The position numbers and the translations under genes are program-made. Of a DNA stretch of 64,000 nucleotides, positions 48,279 through 57,242 are shown piece by piece. The DNA is taken from NCBI GenBank assembly GCA_902712845.1, contig LR743504.1:4376001-4440000 (forward strand). Direction: 5' to 3'. The notes under the pieces were generated by a model, which saw only the letters and a program-made list of their open reading frames with translations, was not told the origin of the DNA and did no database searches. Source of the DNA: Methylobacterium bullatum. GTDB taxonomy: Bacteria > Pseudomonadota > Alphaproteobacteria > Rhizobiales > Beijerinckiaceae. Within the stretch, counting starts at the first letter, position 1; each line of letters opens with the position of its first letter.

Positions 48279-49577
48279 ATGTCCGGCACCGCCTGGAACG
48301 CCGCGGTGGTCGTCGCAGCCGGCCGCGGGATCCGCATCGGCGGTGACGTTCCCAAGCAATATCGCAGCGTCGGCGGACGCGCGGTCCTCACACGGACCCT
48401 CGCCGCGCTGGCGGCGCATCCCGACCTCGCGGTGATCCAGCCCGTGATCGCCGCGGACGCGGCCTCGTTCTACCACGCCTGCGTCGCGGAACTCGACCCC
48501 GTTCTGCGCGCCAAGCTCGCGGCCCCCGTCGAGGGCGGCGCCACGCGCCAGCAATCCGTCAGGTCTGGTCTCGAAGCCTTGGCCGGTCTCGAAGCCTTGG
48601 CCGGGAGGTCGGCGGTGACGGGCGCGCCAAGTCTCGTCCTCGTCCACGATGCCGCCCGTCCGCATGTGGACACGGCCTTGATCGACCGCGCCCTCGTCGC
48701 CGGTCGTGACCACGGCGCGGCGGTACCCGGCATCGCCGTCACCGATACGATCAAGATCGTCGAGGATACCGGGGAGGGGATCGGCCGGGTCCGCGAGACC
48801 CCCGCCCGCGAATCCCTGCGCGCCGTCCAGACCCCTCAGGCCTTCGCTTTCGCGCCCCTCCTCGCCGCCCACCGCAAGGCGGCGGAGGCGGACCTCCACG
48901 GCTTCACCGATGACGGGGCTTTGGCCGAATGGGCCGGGCTCGACGTGGTGGTGTTCGAGGGCGACCCGCGCAACCGCAAGATCACCCAGCCCTCGGACCT
49001 GATCGAGGCCGACCGCGGCTTTTCCGGCAGCACAGCCCTGTCCTCCGAACCAGAGACCGATTCCATGACGACCTACGTGACCCGCCTCGGGACCGGATTC
49101 GACGTCCATGCCTTCACCGAGGGCGACCATGTCTGGCTCGGCGGCGTGAAGATCCCCGCCGATCGCGGCGTGCTCGCCCATTCCGACGGGGACGTGGCGC
49201 TGCATGCTCTCACGGACGCCCTGCTGGGGGCGATCGCGGATGGCGACATCGGTACGCATTTCCCGCCGAGCGACGAGCAGTGGCGCGGCGCCTCGTCCGA
49301 CCGCTTCCTGGCCCATGCGGTGAAGCTCGTCCGCGACCGGGGCGGCCGGATCGACCATCTCGACATCACCGTCCTGGCCGAGGCCCCGCGCATCGGCGCC
49401 CATCGCGAGGCGATCCGTGCCCGCATCGCCGAGATCTGCGGCGTGCCGCTGAGTTCGGTCTCCATCAAGGCGACGACGACCGAGAAGCTCGGCTTCGTCG
49501 GCCGCGCCGAAGGGCTCGCGGCTCAGGCGGCGGCGACGATCCGCCTGCCCGAGACCGATGGGATCGACGCGGCGTGA
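48279..49577 (+). CDS. ispDF: Bifunctional IspD/IspF enzyme of the MEP isoprenoid pathway
   Basis: About 432 residues. The N-terminal IspD (cytidylyltransferase) part has VVVAAGRGIRIGGDVPKQY and LVHDAARPHV; it makes CDP-methylerythritol. The C-terminal IspF (cyclodiphosphate synthase) part begins near residue 265 with RLGTGFDVHAF (metal ligands in DVH) and has AHSDGDVALHALTDALLGA. The fusion is common in alphaproteobacteria. ATG 48279 follows GGGAG at a good distance; ATG 48261 is an alternative. A perfect 18-bp tandem duplication at 48567-48602 doubles GLEALA inside the IspD part. The pncC start overlaps its stop (GTGA). Confidence 0.96.
   Translation: MSGTAWNAAVVVAAGRGIRIGGDVPKQYRSVGGRAVLTRTLAALAAHPDLAVIQPVIAADAASFYHACVAELDPVLRAKLAAPVEGGATRQQSVRSGLEALAGLEALAGRSAVTGAPSLVLVHDAARPHVDTALIDRALVAGRDHGAAVPGIAVTDTIKIVEDTGEGIGRVRETPARESLRAVQTPQAFAFAPLLAAHRKAAEADLHGFTDDGALAEWAGLDVVVFEGDPRNRKITQPSDLIEADRGFSGSTALSSEPETDSMTTYVTRLGTGFDVHAFTEGDHVWLGGVKIPADRGVLAHSDGDVALHALTDALLGAIADGDIGTHFPPSDEQWRGASSDRFLAHAVKLVRDRGGRIDHLDITVLAEAPRIGAHREAIRARIAEICGVPLSSVSIKATTTEKLGFVGRAEGLAAQAAATIRLPETDGIDAA
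48567..48602. repeat. In-frame 18-bp tandem duplication inside ispDF
   Basis: The unit GGTCTCGAAGCCTTGGCC is present twice, exactly, so the protein reads GLEALA-GLEALA between RQQSVRS and GRSAV. The extra six residues fall after the conserved RQQSV motif, in a helix of the cytidylyltransferase domain, and keep the frame. Confidence 0.9.
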
Positions 49578-50083
49578 TCGACGACCCGGCGCTCCTCGCC
49601 CGCGCCGAGGCGCTGGTGGCGGCCTATGCCGCTGCCGGGCTTCGGGCGGCCTGCGCCGAATCCTGCACCGGCGGCCTCGTCGCCGGGCTGCTCACCGCCG
49701 TGCCCGGTTCCTCGGCGGTGGTCGAACGCGGCTTCGTCACCTATTCCAACGACGCCAAATCCGAGATGCTCGGCGTGCCCGCCGACCTCATCGCGACCCA
49801 TGGGGCGGTGAGCAAATCCGTGGCCCGCGCCATGGCGGAAGGAGCCCTCGCCCATTCGCACGCGGATGTGGCGGTCTCGATCACCGGCATCGCCGGCCCG
49901 GGCGGCGGCAGCGAGGCGAAGCCCGTGGGCCTGGTGCATTTCGGCCTCGCCCGCCGGGGCGCCGCGACCCGGCATATCGAGCGCCGTTTCGGCGATCTCG
50001 GCCGGGGCGAAATCCGCCGCGCGGCCGTGGCGGAGGCGCTGGAGCTGTTCGGCCGGGCGGTGGAGCCCGTCGGGACGGATTGA
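49574..50083 (+). CDS. pncC: Nicotinamide-nucleotide amidase (CinA C-terminal/PncC)
   Basis: A 169-residue single-domain CinA-C protein that deamidates NMN to nicotinate mononucleotide for NAD recycling. The family motifs are CAESCTGGLVAGLLTAVPGSS, GFVTYSNDAK, GAVSKSVARAMAEGAL and SITGIAGPGGGSEAKPVG. The N-terminal molybdopterin-binding-like domain of full-length CinA is absent, as in other PncC forms. The GTG start at 49574 overlaps the ispDF TGA by four bases, so both belong to one operon. A palindromic repeat follows the stop. Confidence 0.93.
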   Translation: MIDDPALLARAEALVAAYAAAGLRAACAESCTGGLVAGLLTAVPGSSAVVERGFVTYSNDAKSEMLGVPADLIATHGAVSKSVARAMAEGALAHSHADVAVSITGIAGPGGGSEAKPVGLVHFGLARRGAATRHIERRFGDLGRGEIRRAAVAEALELFGRAVEPVGTD

Positions 50084-50114
50084 GAGCCTCTTTTAGGTGT
50101 TTTGCCGGGCTCTA

Positions 50115-50224
50115 CCTCATCCTGAGGTGCCGCGTAGCGGCCTCGAAGGAGGCTTTCAGGGATCATGCGAGGACTGGAGGCCTCCTTCGAGGCCGCCGCT
50201 TTGCGGCGTCACCTCAGGATAAGG
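50115..50224. repeat. Long palindromic dispersed repeat, copy 2
   Basis: A 110-base palindrome with arms CCTCATCCTGAGGTGCCG and TCACCTCAGGATAAGG and inner CGGCCTCGAAGGAGGC / GCCTCCTTCGAGGCCG. It matches copy 1 at 18249 and copy 3 at 63095. It lies between the convergent pncC and PepSY genes, a terminator-like position. Confidence 0.85.
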
Positions 50225-50287
50225 TGGTTGGCTAGGATGATCGACTTCGGTCTCGCCATCCACTGAGCAATCCGATCAGACTGCCTT

Positions 50288-50548
50288 TCAATCGGCGACT
50301 TCGCCGAGGATCGCGCCCGTCTTTGGATCGGCGTCGAATTTCATCTTCTGGCCGTTCTTGATGCCCTCGCCGTCCCAATGGCCGTCATCGGCTTCGAGCT
50401 TCGTGATCTCGGTGTAGCCCTCGGCCATCAGCACCTTCTTGACCTGATCGATCGGCAGCCAGTCGGGGCCGGGCTGGTCCGCCACGGCGAAGTCGGAGAG
50501 GCCCCCATTCAAGGCGAGGGCGAGGACGAGAATCGGGATCGGTCTCAC
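50288..50548 (-). CDS. Exported PepSY-domain protein
   Basis: An 86-residue small protein with a signal peptide (IPILVLALALNGGLSDFAVA, cleavage near residue 23). A PepSY-type domain follows: LPIDQVKKVLMAEGYTEITK, then LEADDGHWDGEG and KFDADPKTGAILGEVAD. PepSY proteins are thought to inhibit or modulate enzymes in the envelope. The start is a GTG at 50548 with GGAGAG before it. It is monocistronic. Confidence 0.78.
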   Translation of the reverse strand: MRPIPILVLALALNGGLSDFAVADQPGPDWLPIDQVKKVLMAEGYTEITKLEADDGHWDGEGIKNGQKMKFDADPKTGAILGEVAD

Positions 50549-50638
50549 GGCGGTGCTCTCCGGTGACGTTGCGCCCCTGTATCTAGGGTCCCGCGTGGCA
50601 TTGTCCGCCTGTCCCGTCGGAGAACGAACACCGGCGCG

Positions 50639-51094
50639 TCACGCGGCTCCGTAAACCCGGTCCGCCCTGCCCTCGAACGCGTCGGTGAACTTGCGGAAGG
50701 CGCGGTCGAACATCGTGCCCATGAGGAGGCCGAGGGTGCGGCTCTTGAACTCGTAAGTGATGAAGAAGTCGACGTCGCAACCGGCGGGGGATTTCTCCTT
50801 GAAACCCCAGCGGTTCTCGAGGTGCCGGAACGGCCCGTCGATATATTCGGCGACGATTCTCAGGTTCTGGGGGTCGAGGGTGACGCGGGTGGTGAAGCGC
50901 TCGCGGATCGCCTTGTAGCCGACCCCCATCTCGGCCACGAGGATCTCGGTGCCGTCCGGGCCGGGCTGTCGGCGCAGGACGCGCAGCGATTCGCAGAGCG
51001 GCAGGAATTCGGGATAGCGTTCCACGTCGGCCACGAGGTCGTACATCTGCTGCGGCGAGTGGCGCACCGCGCGGTTGATCCGGAAGGAAGGCAT
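50639..51094 (-). CDS. COQ10/RatA-like SRPBCC (START) domain protein
   Basis: A 151-residue protein that forms a lipid-binding helix-grip fold. The start SFRINRAVRHSPQQMYDLVADVERYPEFLPLC is the hallmark of the COQ10/RatA family, whose members bind coenzyme Q; the E. coli relative RatA was described as a ribosome-association inhibitor. Ubiquinone chaperoning in respiration is the more likely role here. The ATG at 51094 lies 6 bases after the lipA stop on the same strand, so the two form one operon. Confidence 0.9.
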   Translation of the reverse strand: MPSFRINRAVRHSPQQMYDLVADVERYPEFLPLCESLRVLRRQPGPDGTEILVAEMGVGYKAIRERFTTRVTLDPQNLRIVAEYIDGPFRHLENRWGFKEKSPAGCDVDFFITYEFKSRTLGLLMGTMFDRAFRKFTDAFEGRADRVYGAA

Positions 51095-51100
51095 CGGCCC

Positions 51101-52069
51101 TCAGGCGTTGGCAGGCGCGAGCCGAGCGAGCCGGGCGGCCTTCAATCTTGAAAAATCCTCGCCCGCATGGTGCGAGGAGCGGGTCAGGGGCGTCGCCGAG
51201 ACGAGGAGGAAACCCTTGGAATAGGCCGTGGTTTCAAGGGTCTTGAATTCGTCGGGCGGGACGAAGCGCTTCACCTCGTGGTGTTTCTTCGTCGGCTGCA
51301 GGTACTGGCCGATGGTGAGGAAGTCCACATCCGCCGAGCGCAGGTCGTCCATGAGCTGGACGATCTCGTTCCGCTCCTCCCCGAGGCCGACCATGATGCC
51401 GGACTTGGTGAAGATGGTGGGGTCGAGCTCCTTCACCCGCTGCAGCAGCCGCACCGAATGGAAGTAGCGCGCGCCGGGGCGGACGGTGAGGTAGTTGCCC
51501 GGCACGGTCTCCATGTTGTGGTTGAACACGTCGGGGCGCGCCTCCACCACCAGTTCCAGCGCGCCGTCCTTGCGCAGGAAATCGGGGGTGAGCACCTCGA
51601 TCGTCGTGGCCGGGCTGCGCTCTCGGATGGCCCGGATGGTGCGGAAGAAATGCATGGCCCCGCCATCGGCGAGGTCGTCCCGGTCCACCGAGGTGATGAC
51701 CACGTGGTGCAGGCCGAGCTTGGCCACGGAATCGGCGATCTTGGCCGGCTCGTCCCCGTCGAGGGCGTTGGGCAGGCCGGTGCGCACGTTGCAGAAGGCG
51801 CAGGCCCGCGTGCAGGTGTCACCCATGATCATGAAGGTGGCGTGCTTCTTCTCCCAGCACTCGCCGATATTGGGGCAGCCCGCCTCCTCGCAGACGGTGA
51901 CGAGGCCATGCTCCTTCACGATGGCGCGGGTCGCGTTCCAACCGGGGGAACCCGGTGCCTTCACCCGGATCCAGTCGGGCTTGCGCTGGATCGGGTTGTC
52001 GGGGCGATGCGCCTTTTCCGGGTGCCGGGGGCGCTGGTCGTTTCGCAGGAGGTCGAGGACGACGGCCAT
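51101..52069 (-). CDS. lipA: Lipoyl synthase
   Basis: A 322-residue radical-SAM enzyme that inserts two sulfurs into octanoyl-protein to make lipoyl groups for pyruvate dehydrogenase and similar complexes. The auxiliary Fe-S cluster Cys are in CEEAGCPNIGEC and the radical-SAM Cys in CTRACAFC. VITSVDRDDLADGGAMHF and the final RSSHHAGEDF are diagnostic. The ATG at 52069 begins MAVVLDLLRND; the frame is open upstream without family similarity. It supports the pdhC-encoded lipoyl enzyme in this window and is followed by the COQ10-like gene. Confidence 0.97.
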   Translation of the reverse strand: MAVVLDLLRNDQRPRHPEKAHRPDNPIQRKPDWIRVKAPGSPGWNATRAIVKEHGLVTVCEEAGCPNIGECWEKKHATFMIMGDTCTRACAFCNVRTGLPNALDGDEPAKIADSVAKLGLHHVVITSVDRDDLADGGAMHFFRTIRAIRERSPATTIEVLTPDFLRKDGALELVVEARPDVFNHNMETVPGNYLTVRPGARYFHSVRLLQRVKELDPTIFTKSGIMVGLGEERNEIVQLMDDLRSADVDFLTIGQYLQPTKKHHEVKRFVPPDEFKTLETTAYSKGFLLVSATPLTRSSHHAGEDFSRLKAARLARLAPANA

Positions 52070-52173
52070 GGCATACCGGGCAAGCTGCGCCGGCAATGCG
52101 CCGGTGCTCAGGCCGGAACGTAATGGCTCGTTCACCGCATCGCAAACGATCGGGAAACGATCCGCCGAACCTG

Positions 52174-52464
52174 TCAGTAGCTCATGCCGCGTCCGCGGAT
52201 GGCCCGGTAGATGGTGATGATGATCACCGCCCCCGCCGTGGCCGAGAGAAGGTTGCGCCAGAAGCCATAGACCGGGATGTGGAGTTTGGCGGCCAGATAG
52301 TTGCCGAGAAGACCGCCGAGGATGCCCATCGCGATATTGGCGAAGAGGCCCATATTCGCCGAGGTGAACTGTTCCGCGAGCCAGCCCGCCAGGGCGCCGA
52401 TGACGATCGCCATGAACAATCCCACGCCCGGTTGCCCCAGCGCACCGTAGACTTCTCCGTGCAT
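52174..52464 (-). CDS. GlsB/YeaQ/YmgE family membrane protein
   Basis: A 96-residue protein with three predicted membrane segments (VGLFMAIVIGALAGWLAE, LFANIAMGILGGLLGNYLA, LLSATAGAVIIITIYRAI). The Gly-rich pattern is that of the transglycosylase-associated GlsB/YeaQ family, small stress-related inner-membrane proteins. The ATG at 52464 follows AAGGAG. It lies 104 bases before lipA on the same strand. Confidence 0.88.
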   Translation of the reverse strand: MHGEVYGALGQPGVGLFMAIVIGALAGWLAEQFTSANMGLFANIAMGILGGLLGNYLAAKLHIPVYGFWRNLLSATAGAVIIITIYRAIRGRGMSY

Positions 52465-52865
52465 GCCCGTCGCTCCTTCGCAAGGATCGGGGCGTACCCG
52501 TCGCCCCGCTACGGGTCCTACCTGTGATGCTCTCCCCCGCGGCGCAAGTCGCCCCGGCACGGGACGAGATGGTCTCCGCCATCCCGAATGACCCGCAACG
52601 GTGCGTTTCGCCGGTCGTCCGATAGGTTCGGCGCGGGCCGATTTGCAAGAGGAGCCTCAAGCCCCCAGCAACACGCCCGGAGAAGCCATGATGGCGAGAA
52701 GCATTAACCAATAATATTAACTATAACCGGAACAAGGACGGTATAGATCCGTAAAATTCTACGTATTGATTTCCATCGACTTGTCAGCATCTCGTTAACG
52801 ATCTCTTAACTCTCTTCAGGTTGCCGCGGTGTCGTCCCTGACCCGCGGCCCTTGGAGCGAGTACC
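52465..52865. other. Divergent intergenic region with AT-rich promoter part
   Basis: 401 bases between GlsB and the reductase gene. The first 200 are GC-rich and gene-free. From about 52690 to 52830 the sequence is AT-rich and probably carries the reductase promoter, including the possible EcfG site at 52729. Confidence 0.45.
52729..52753 (+). promoter_or_regulatory. Possible EcfG-type stress promoter
   Basis: GGAAC at 52729-52733, a 16-base gap, then CGTA at 52750-52753. The alphaproteobacterial EcfG consensus is GGAAC-N16/17-CGTT, so there is one mismatch in the -10 part. The site is oriented toward the reductase gene at 52866. It is only a candidate. Confidence 0.3.
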
Positions 52866-54095
52866 GTGGGTCGAATTCTTTTGACGGGTGCGACGGGGCT
52901 CATCGGCGGTGCCGTCCTGCACCGTGCCCTGGCGATGAAGACGGATACGGAATGGGTCTGCCTGGTGCGGGCCTCGGACGAGGAGGCCGGGCGTCAGCGC
53001 CTCGCGGCGCGGCTCGGCCGCTTCACCAGCGCCCTGAACGCCCAACGCTTGGCACAGCGCGTGGAGATCGTGCCGGGGGATTTCACCAAGGCCGACCGGA
53101 TCGCCGATCCGCGCCTCGATTCGGTGACGCAGGTCCTGCATCTGGCCGCCGATACGTCCTGGTGGGCGCAGGAAAAGGTCCACCGGACCAACCATGACGG
53201 CACCCTGGCTCTGGCCCGGCGCGCGGCGCGGATGACGCGGCTCGACCGTTTCCTCCATGTGAGCACGGCGATGATCTGCGGAGGCCAGCCCCCCGCGATG
53301 GTGGACGAGACGCGCTACCCCGACGCGGACGCCACCCATCTCGTGCCCTACAGCGCCTCGAAGTCCGCGGCCGAAATGTCGCTGGCGACCCATTTCGCCG
53401 ACCTGCCCCTGGTCGTGGCGCGCCCCTCCATCGTGCTCGGCCACACCACGTTGGGCGCCCGGCCGGGTTCGAGCATCCTCTGGGTGATCCGTGCCTGCGA
53501 CCGGCTGCGTCTCGTCGCCGGCTCCCGCGACGGGACCGTCGACATCGTCCCCACCGACTGGGTGGCCGACACCCTGGTGGAGATGCTCGCGAGGCCCGCC
53601 CTTGCCCACGGCACCTACCACCTCTCCGCCGGCACCTTGAGCCGCACGCGCTGGAGCGAGCTCGGCCGCACCCTCGACCGCGTCGACCCGGCCGAGAGCC
53701 CGCGCCAATACGAGGAATTCTCCGCCCGCGACCGGGCGACCCTTCACCGGCGCTTCACCGAGGTCTTCGGCATGGACGAGGCGATCAAGGTGGCGATGTT
53801 CCGGGCGCTGCAGGCCTATTACCGATTCTGCGAACTCGACGTGACCTTCGACAATGCCCGCCTCCTGGCGGAAGGCTTCGCCCCTCCCCCCGCGCTCGCG
53901 CAGTATATCGGCCGCTGCATCGAGACTTCCGGCGCGATCGTCGACCAGTTCCGCGAAGATTTCGGGCAGTTCGCAGTCGGGTCCCTGCAGCGGCGCGACG
54001 CCACTCGCCCTGCGCCCTCGCTTCCCGAGACGATGCCGGCGCGGGAGATCAACACGCGACCGCCTTCCCAACGTCGCGGATCGATGTCCTCGTGA
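52866..54095 (+). CDS. Extended SDR reductase (thioester-reductase/acyl-CoA reductase-like)
   Basis: A 409-residue NAD(P)-dependent enzyme. The Rossmann motif TGATGLIGGAVL is at the very start, and the catalytic tyrosine and lysine are in VPYSASKSAAEMSL. The spacing (VLHLAADTSWWAQ, RFLHVSTAMICGG, RPSIVLGHTTLGA) fits the NAD-binding-4 group of thioester reductases and fatty acyl reductases, not sugar epimerases. The C-terminal 150 residues are helical with a disordered Arg/Pro/Ser tail. The start is a GTG at 52866 after TTGGAGCG. The gene opens the plus-strand accessory block to 58718. The substrate is unknown; an acyl or polyketide-like thioester is possible. Confidence 0.8.
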   Translation: MGRILLTGATGLIGGAVLHRALAMKTDTEWVCLVRASDEEAGRQRLAARLGRFTSALNAQRLAQRVEIVPGDFTKADRIADPRLDSVTQVLHLAADTSWWAQEKVHRTNHDGTLALARRAARMTRLDRFLHVSTAMICGGQPPAMVDETRYPDADATHLVPYSASKSAAEMSLATHFADLPLVVARPSIVLGHTTLGARPGSSILWVIRACDRLRLVAGSRDGTVDIVPTDWVADTLVEMLARPALAHGTYHLSAGTLSRTRWSELGRTLDRVDPAESPRQYEEFSARDRATLHRRFTEVFGMDEAIKVAMFRALQAYYRFCELDVTFDNARLLAEGFAPPPALAQYIGRCIETSGAIVDQFREDFGQFAVGSLQRRDATRPAPSLPETMPAREINTRPPSQRRGSMSS

Positions 54096-54249
54096 CGCGT
54101 CCGTGATGCTCGGTCCGGCCCGGCGCGCGCCGGGCCGCTATGTCTCGCGGCGGACACTTGAGGGGAAAGACAGTGTTCCGAATGCCTCGAAGATGCCATG
54201 ACCGGCGGTGACGCGGAACGTCTCCGGCGCAGAGGGAGCACCCCAGCTA

Positions 54250-55389
54250 ATGACACTGATCGAGATCGTTCAGGACGGTGTCCTGCGGAAGACCTCCGGC
54301 AGTTACTTCCGCGGCGAGAATCCGAGCTTCTATCCGACTGACTCATCGCTGCAGCGCGACGACGCCGTGGCCGAGTATCTCGTCAAAGGCCTGATGCCCG
54401 ACCGGCCGTTCATTGATAAATCAGCGCGGATCGTAGCCTTCGGCTCCTGCTTTGCCTCTCACGTGGCGGATTATCTCCATGAGGCCGGCTACAACGTCAC
54501 GAGCAAGAAGCGCAGCACGGCCTATGTCACACAGATAGCGGATGGGATGGTGCATACCCATGCGATCCTCCAGCAATTCGAATGGGCCTGGCTCGATCGC
54601 GTGCCGAGGCAGGCGCTCTGGCACGGCTACAAAGCGGAAGATTTCGGTTACGACGAGAGTGCCCGGCTTGCGACGAAGCAATTGTTCGATGAGGCCGACG
54701 TCTTCATCATTACCTTTGGTTTGAGCGAGATCTGGTACGACGACGTCACCAAGGAGGTTTTCTGGCGGGCGCCGCCGCGCGAGGTCTTCGATGCCGAAAG
54801 ACACAAGTTCCGTGTCAGCGAATTTGGAGAAAGTCTCGACAACATTCGAGCCATCTACGCGCTCATTCGGCGGTTCAGGCCTTCGGCGACGATCATCTTC
54901 ACCCTGTCGCCGGTGGCGTTGACGGCGACGTTCCGTCCTCTCGCCTGCGAAGCCGCGAACTCCGTCTCAAAGGCGATCCTGCGCGCCGCGATCGACCAGC
55001 ATTATCGCGAGACGAAGCCGGAGGACGACAAGCTGTTCTACTTTCCGAGCTACGAGATCGTCACGAGTAATTTTCTCAGACCATTTCGGTCGGATCGGCG
55101 TCACGTCTGCCTGCAAGTGGTCGACGTCAACATGAAGATATTCGAGAACTACTTCTGCTTCAACGATTTCCCGGAGGATTTTGTCCGTGAGGCGTTCCGC
55201 GCGGCACTTCGCGAAGACAAGGTCGTCGCCGGCGGCGATCGGACCTGGGACGAGATCGATCAGGGCCAGATCGACGACATCATCGAGCGGCGCCGAGCGC
55301 TAAGGATCGAGCTGAGGGCAGCCGAAGCCGAGCAGCGACGGGCCGAACGGATTCAGGAACGTCAGGCCGCCCGGCGCAAATCTCCATGA
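54250..55389 (+). CDS. GSCFA domain protein
   Basis: A 379-residue protein of the GSCFA family, named for the motif seen here as VAFGSCFASHVADYLHEAG (about residues 58-76). Other family parts are THAILQQFEWAW, FIITFGLSEIWYDD and TIIFTLSPVALTATF. The fold is related to SGNH/GDSL esterases, and members are often near polysaccharide or lipopolysaccharide genes, but no activity is established. The C-terminus is a charged helix rich in Glu and Arg. The ATG at 54250 is preceded by GGGAG; a GTG at 54208 would add 14 residues. GC content is clearly lower than in flanking housekeeping genes. Confidence 0.85.
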   Translation: MTLIEIVQDGVLRKTSGSYFRGENPSFYPTDSSLQRDDAVAEYLVKGLMPDRPFIDKSARIVAFGSCFASHVADYLHEAGYNVTSKKRSTAYVTQIADGMVHTHAILQQFEWAWLDRVPRQALWHGYKAEDFGYDESARLATKQLFDEADVFIITFGLSEIWYDDVTKEVFWRAPPREVFDAERHKFRVSEFGESLDNIRAIYALIRRFRPSATIIFTLSPVALTATFRPLACEAANSVSKAILRAAIDQHYRETKPEDDKLFYFPSYEIVTSNFLRPFRSDRRHVCLQVVDVNMKIFENYFCFNDFPEDFVREAFRAALREDKVVAGGDRTWDEIDQGQIDDIIERRRALRIELRAAEAEQRRAERIQERQAARRKSP

Positions 55390-55637
55390 CCACCGCATGG
55401 CGAGCCGGGGCAGGTCGGGTCGACGGCTCGCCGACCCCGGGGTGATCGCTCGAACACGCTCCCCCGCTGCTCGTACCGGCCTCGATCTCCCTCGCCCGCC
55501 TCCGCGGCCTCGGGACTTTCGTTTCCCTCGACGCGTGAGCCCTCTGGCATTCGCCCCTTTCCTATTGACGGAGCCAATGAACTCCTCGGCCATTAACCTG
55601 CGCGAAGAGCGTCCGGCTCGGGCGCGAGTTCAGGGTC

Positions 55638-56990
55638 ATGACCATGCGGAATCGATCGAAGCTCGGCCTTGCGGCTCTGGCGGTGGTGCTTCTCGGAGGG
55701 GCGGCGTTTCTTCGCTTCGTCGTCTACCCCGAAAAGGCCAGTCTCGCAGCCTCGGCCGGGGAAGGCGCCAATCCCACCCTCCCCGCGCCGAACCCGACGC
55801 TGATGCCGACCGTGAACATCGCCCGCGTCGCCCGCTGGGAGAACGGCGCCAAGCCGAAGGCGGCGGCGGGGCTTCAGGTCGCGGCCTATGCGGACGGGTT
55901 CGAGCATCCGCGCTGGATGTACCTTCTGCCCAACGGCGACGTGCTGGTGGCCGAGGCGAACAAGCCCAAGACCGACGATCCCTCCACCGGCATCGCCGAC
56001 TGGGTGGCCGACAAGGTGAAGAGCATGGCCGGCGCCGGGGTGCCGAGCCCTGACCGGATCGTGCTCCTGCGCGACACGAATGGCGACGGGATCGCCGAGG
56101 AGCGCCACATATTCCTCACCGGCCTGCACTCGCCCTTCGGCATGGCCCTGGTGGGCGGCGACCTCTACGTGGCCAATGCCGATGCCCTGGTGAAGGTGCC
56201 CTACGCTAAGGGCCAGACCGAGATCACCGCGAAGCCCGAGACGGTGGTCGCGCTACCGTCCGGCATCAACCACCACTGGACGAAGAACGTCATCGCGAGC
56301 CCGGACGGCACCAAGCTCTTCGTCACCGTGGGCTCGAACAGCAATGTCGGCGAGAACGGTCTCGACAAGGAGGTGGGCCGCGCCGCGATCTGGGAATACA
56401 CCATCGCCACGAAGCAGATGCGCGAGTTCGCCACGGGTCTCCGCAACCCCAACGGCCTCGCCTTCGAGCCCACCGGCGGTGCCCTCTGGACGGCGGTGAA
56501 CGAGCGTGACGAGATCGGCAGCGACCTCGTGCCCGATTACGTCACCTCGGTGAGGGAAGGCGGCTTCTATGGCTGGCCCTACAGCTATTGGGGCAAGCAT
56601 GTGGACGAGCGGGTCTCGCCGCAGAAGCCCGACCTCGTCGCCAAGGCCATCGCGCCCGACTACGCGGTGGGCACCCACACCGCGTCTCTGGGCATCGCCT
56701 TCTCCAACGGCTCGGCCCTGCCCGAGGCGTGGACGAGCGGCCTCTTCGTCGCCCAGCACGGCTCATGGAACCGCCGCCCGAAGAGCGGATACAAGGTGAT
56801 CTACGTCCCGTTCAAGGACGGCAAACCCACCGGCCAGCCCATTGAGGCGCTCACAGGCTTCCTTGATGCCGACGAGAAGGCGCAGGGGCGTCCGGTGGGC
56901 GTGATTTTGGACAAGACGGGGGCACTGCTGGTGAGCGATGATGTGGGGAAGGTGATCTGGCGGGTGAGCGGTTCGACTGGGACACAATAG
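55638..56990 (+). CDS. PQQ-type sorbosone dehydrogenase-like protein
   Basis: A 450-residue protein with an N-terminal membrane anchor or uncleaved signal (LGLAALAVVLLGGAAFLRFVV). It is followed by a six-bladed beta-propeller of the soluble glucose/L-sorbosone dehydrogenase type: DGFEHPRWMYLLPNGDVLVAE, LLRDTNGDGIAEE, GSNSNVGENG, ATGLRNPNGLAFEP, NERDEIG and AQHGSWNRRPKSGYKV. These bind PQQ and Ca2+ and oxidise sugars or aldehydes in the periplasm; PQQ enzymes are frequent in methylotrophs. ATG 55638 was chosen; 55644 is an alternative. The real substrate is unknown. Confidence 0.87.
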   Translation: MTMRNRSKLGLAALAVVLLGGAAFLRFVVYPEKASLAASAGEGANPTLPAPNPTLMPTVNIARVARWENGAKPKAAAGLQVAAYADGFEHPRWMYLLPNGDVLVAEANKPKTDDPSTGIADWVADKVKSMAGAGVPSPDRIVLLRDTNGDGIAEERHIFLTGLHSPFGMALVGGDLYVANADALVKVPYAKGQTEITAKPETVVALPSGINHHWTKNVIASPDGTKLFVTVGSNSNVGENGLDKEVGRAAIWEYTIATKQMREFATGLRNPNGLAFEPTGGALWTAVNERDEIGSDLVPDYVTSVREGGFYGWPYSYWGKHVDERVSPQKPDLVAKAIAPDYAVGTHTASLGIAFSNGSALPEAWTSGLFVAQHGSWNRRPKSGYKVIYVPFKDGKPTGQPIEALTGFLDADEKAQGRPVGVILDKTGALLVSDDVGKVIWRVSGSTGTQ

Positions 56991-57242
56991 TCGAACTCCT
57001 TCTTTCTCTGTTGATCGACTCAGTCTATGGCGGAAATGGAATCTTTCCGTCGCTTGGTCGCCATTCTCTGATTTCGATATTTCGCAATACGATCGATTTT
57101 CTGTGAGAGATCTTGCGATGTTATCTTGGGTGGTCGCTCGTAAGAGCTTGCGCCGGCAGATGAAAGTTGAAAGAGGTTTAAGGGGGGAGGTTCGGTGCTG
57201 TACTGAGTTTCCCCGGTCCGATGTGCCTCTTTCGGTAAAAAC

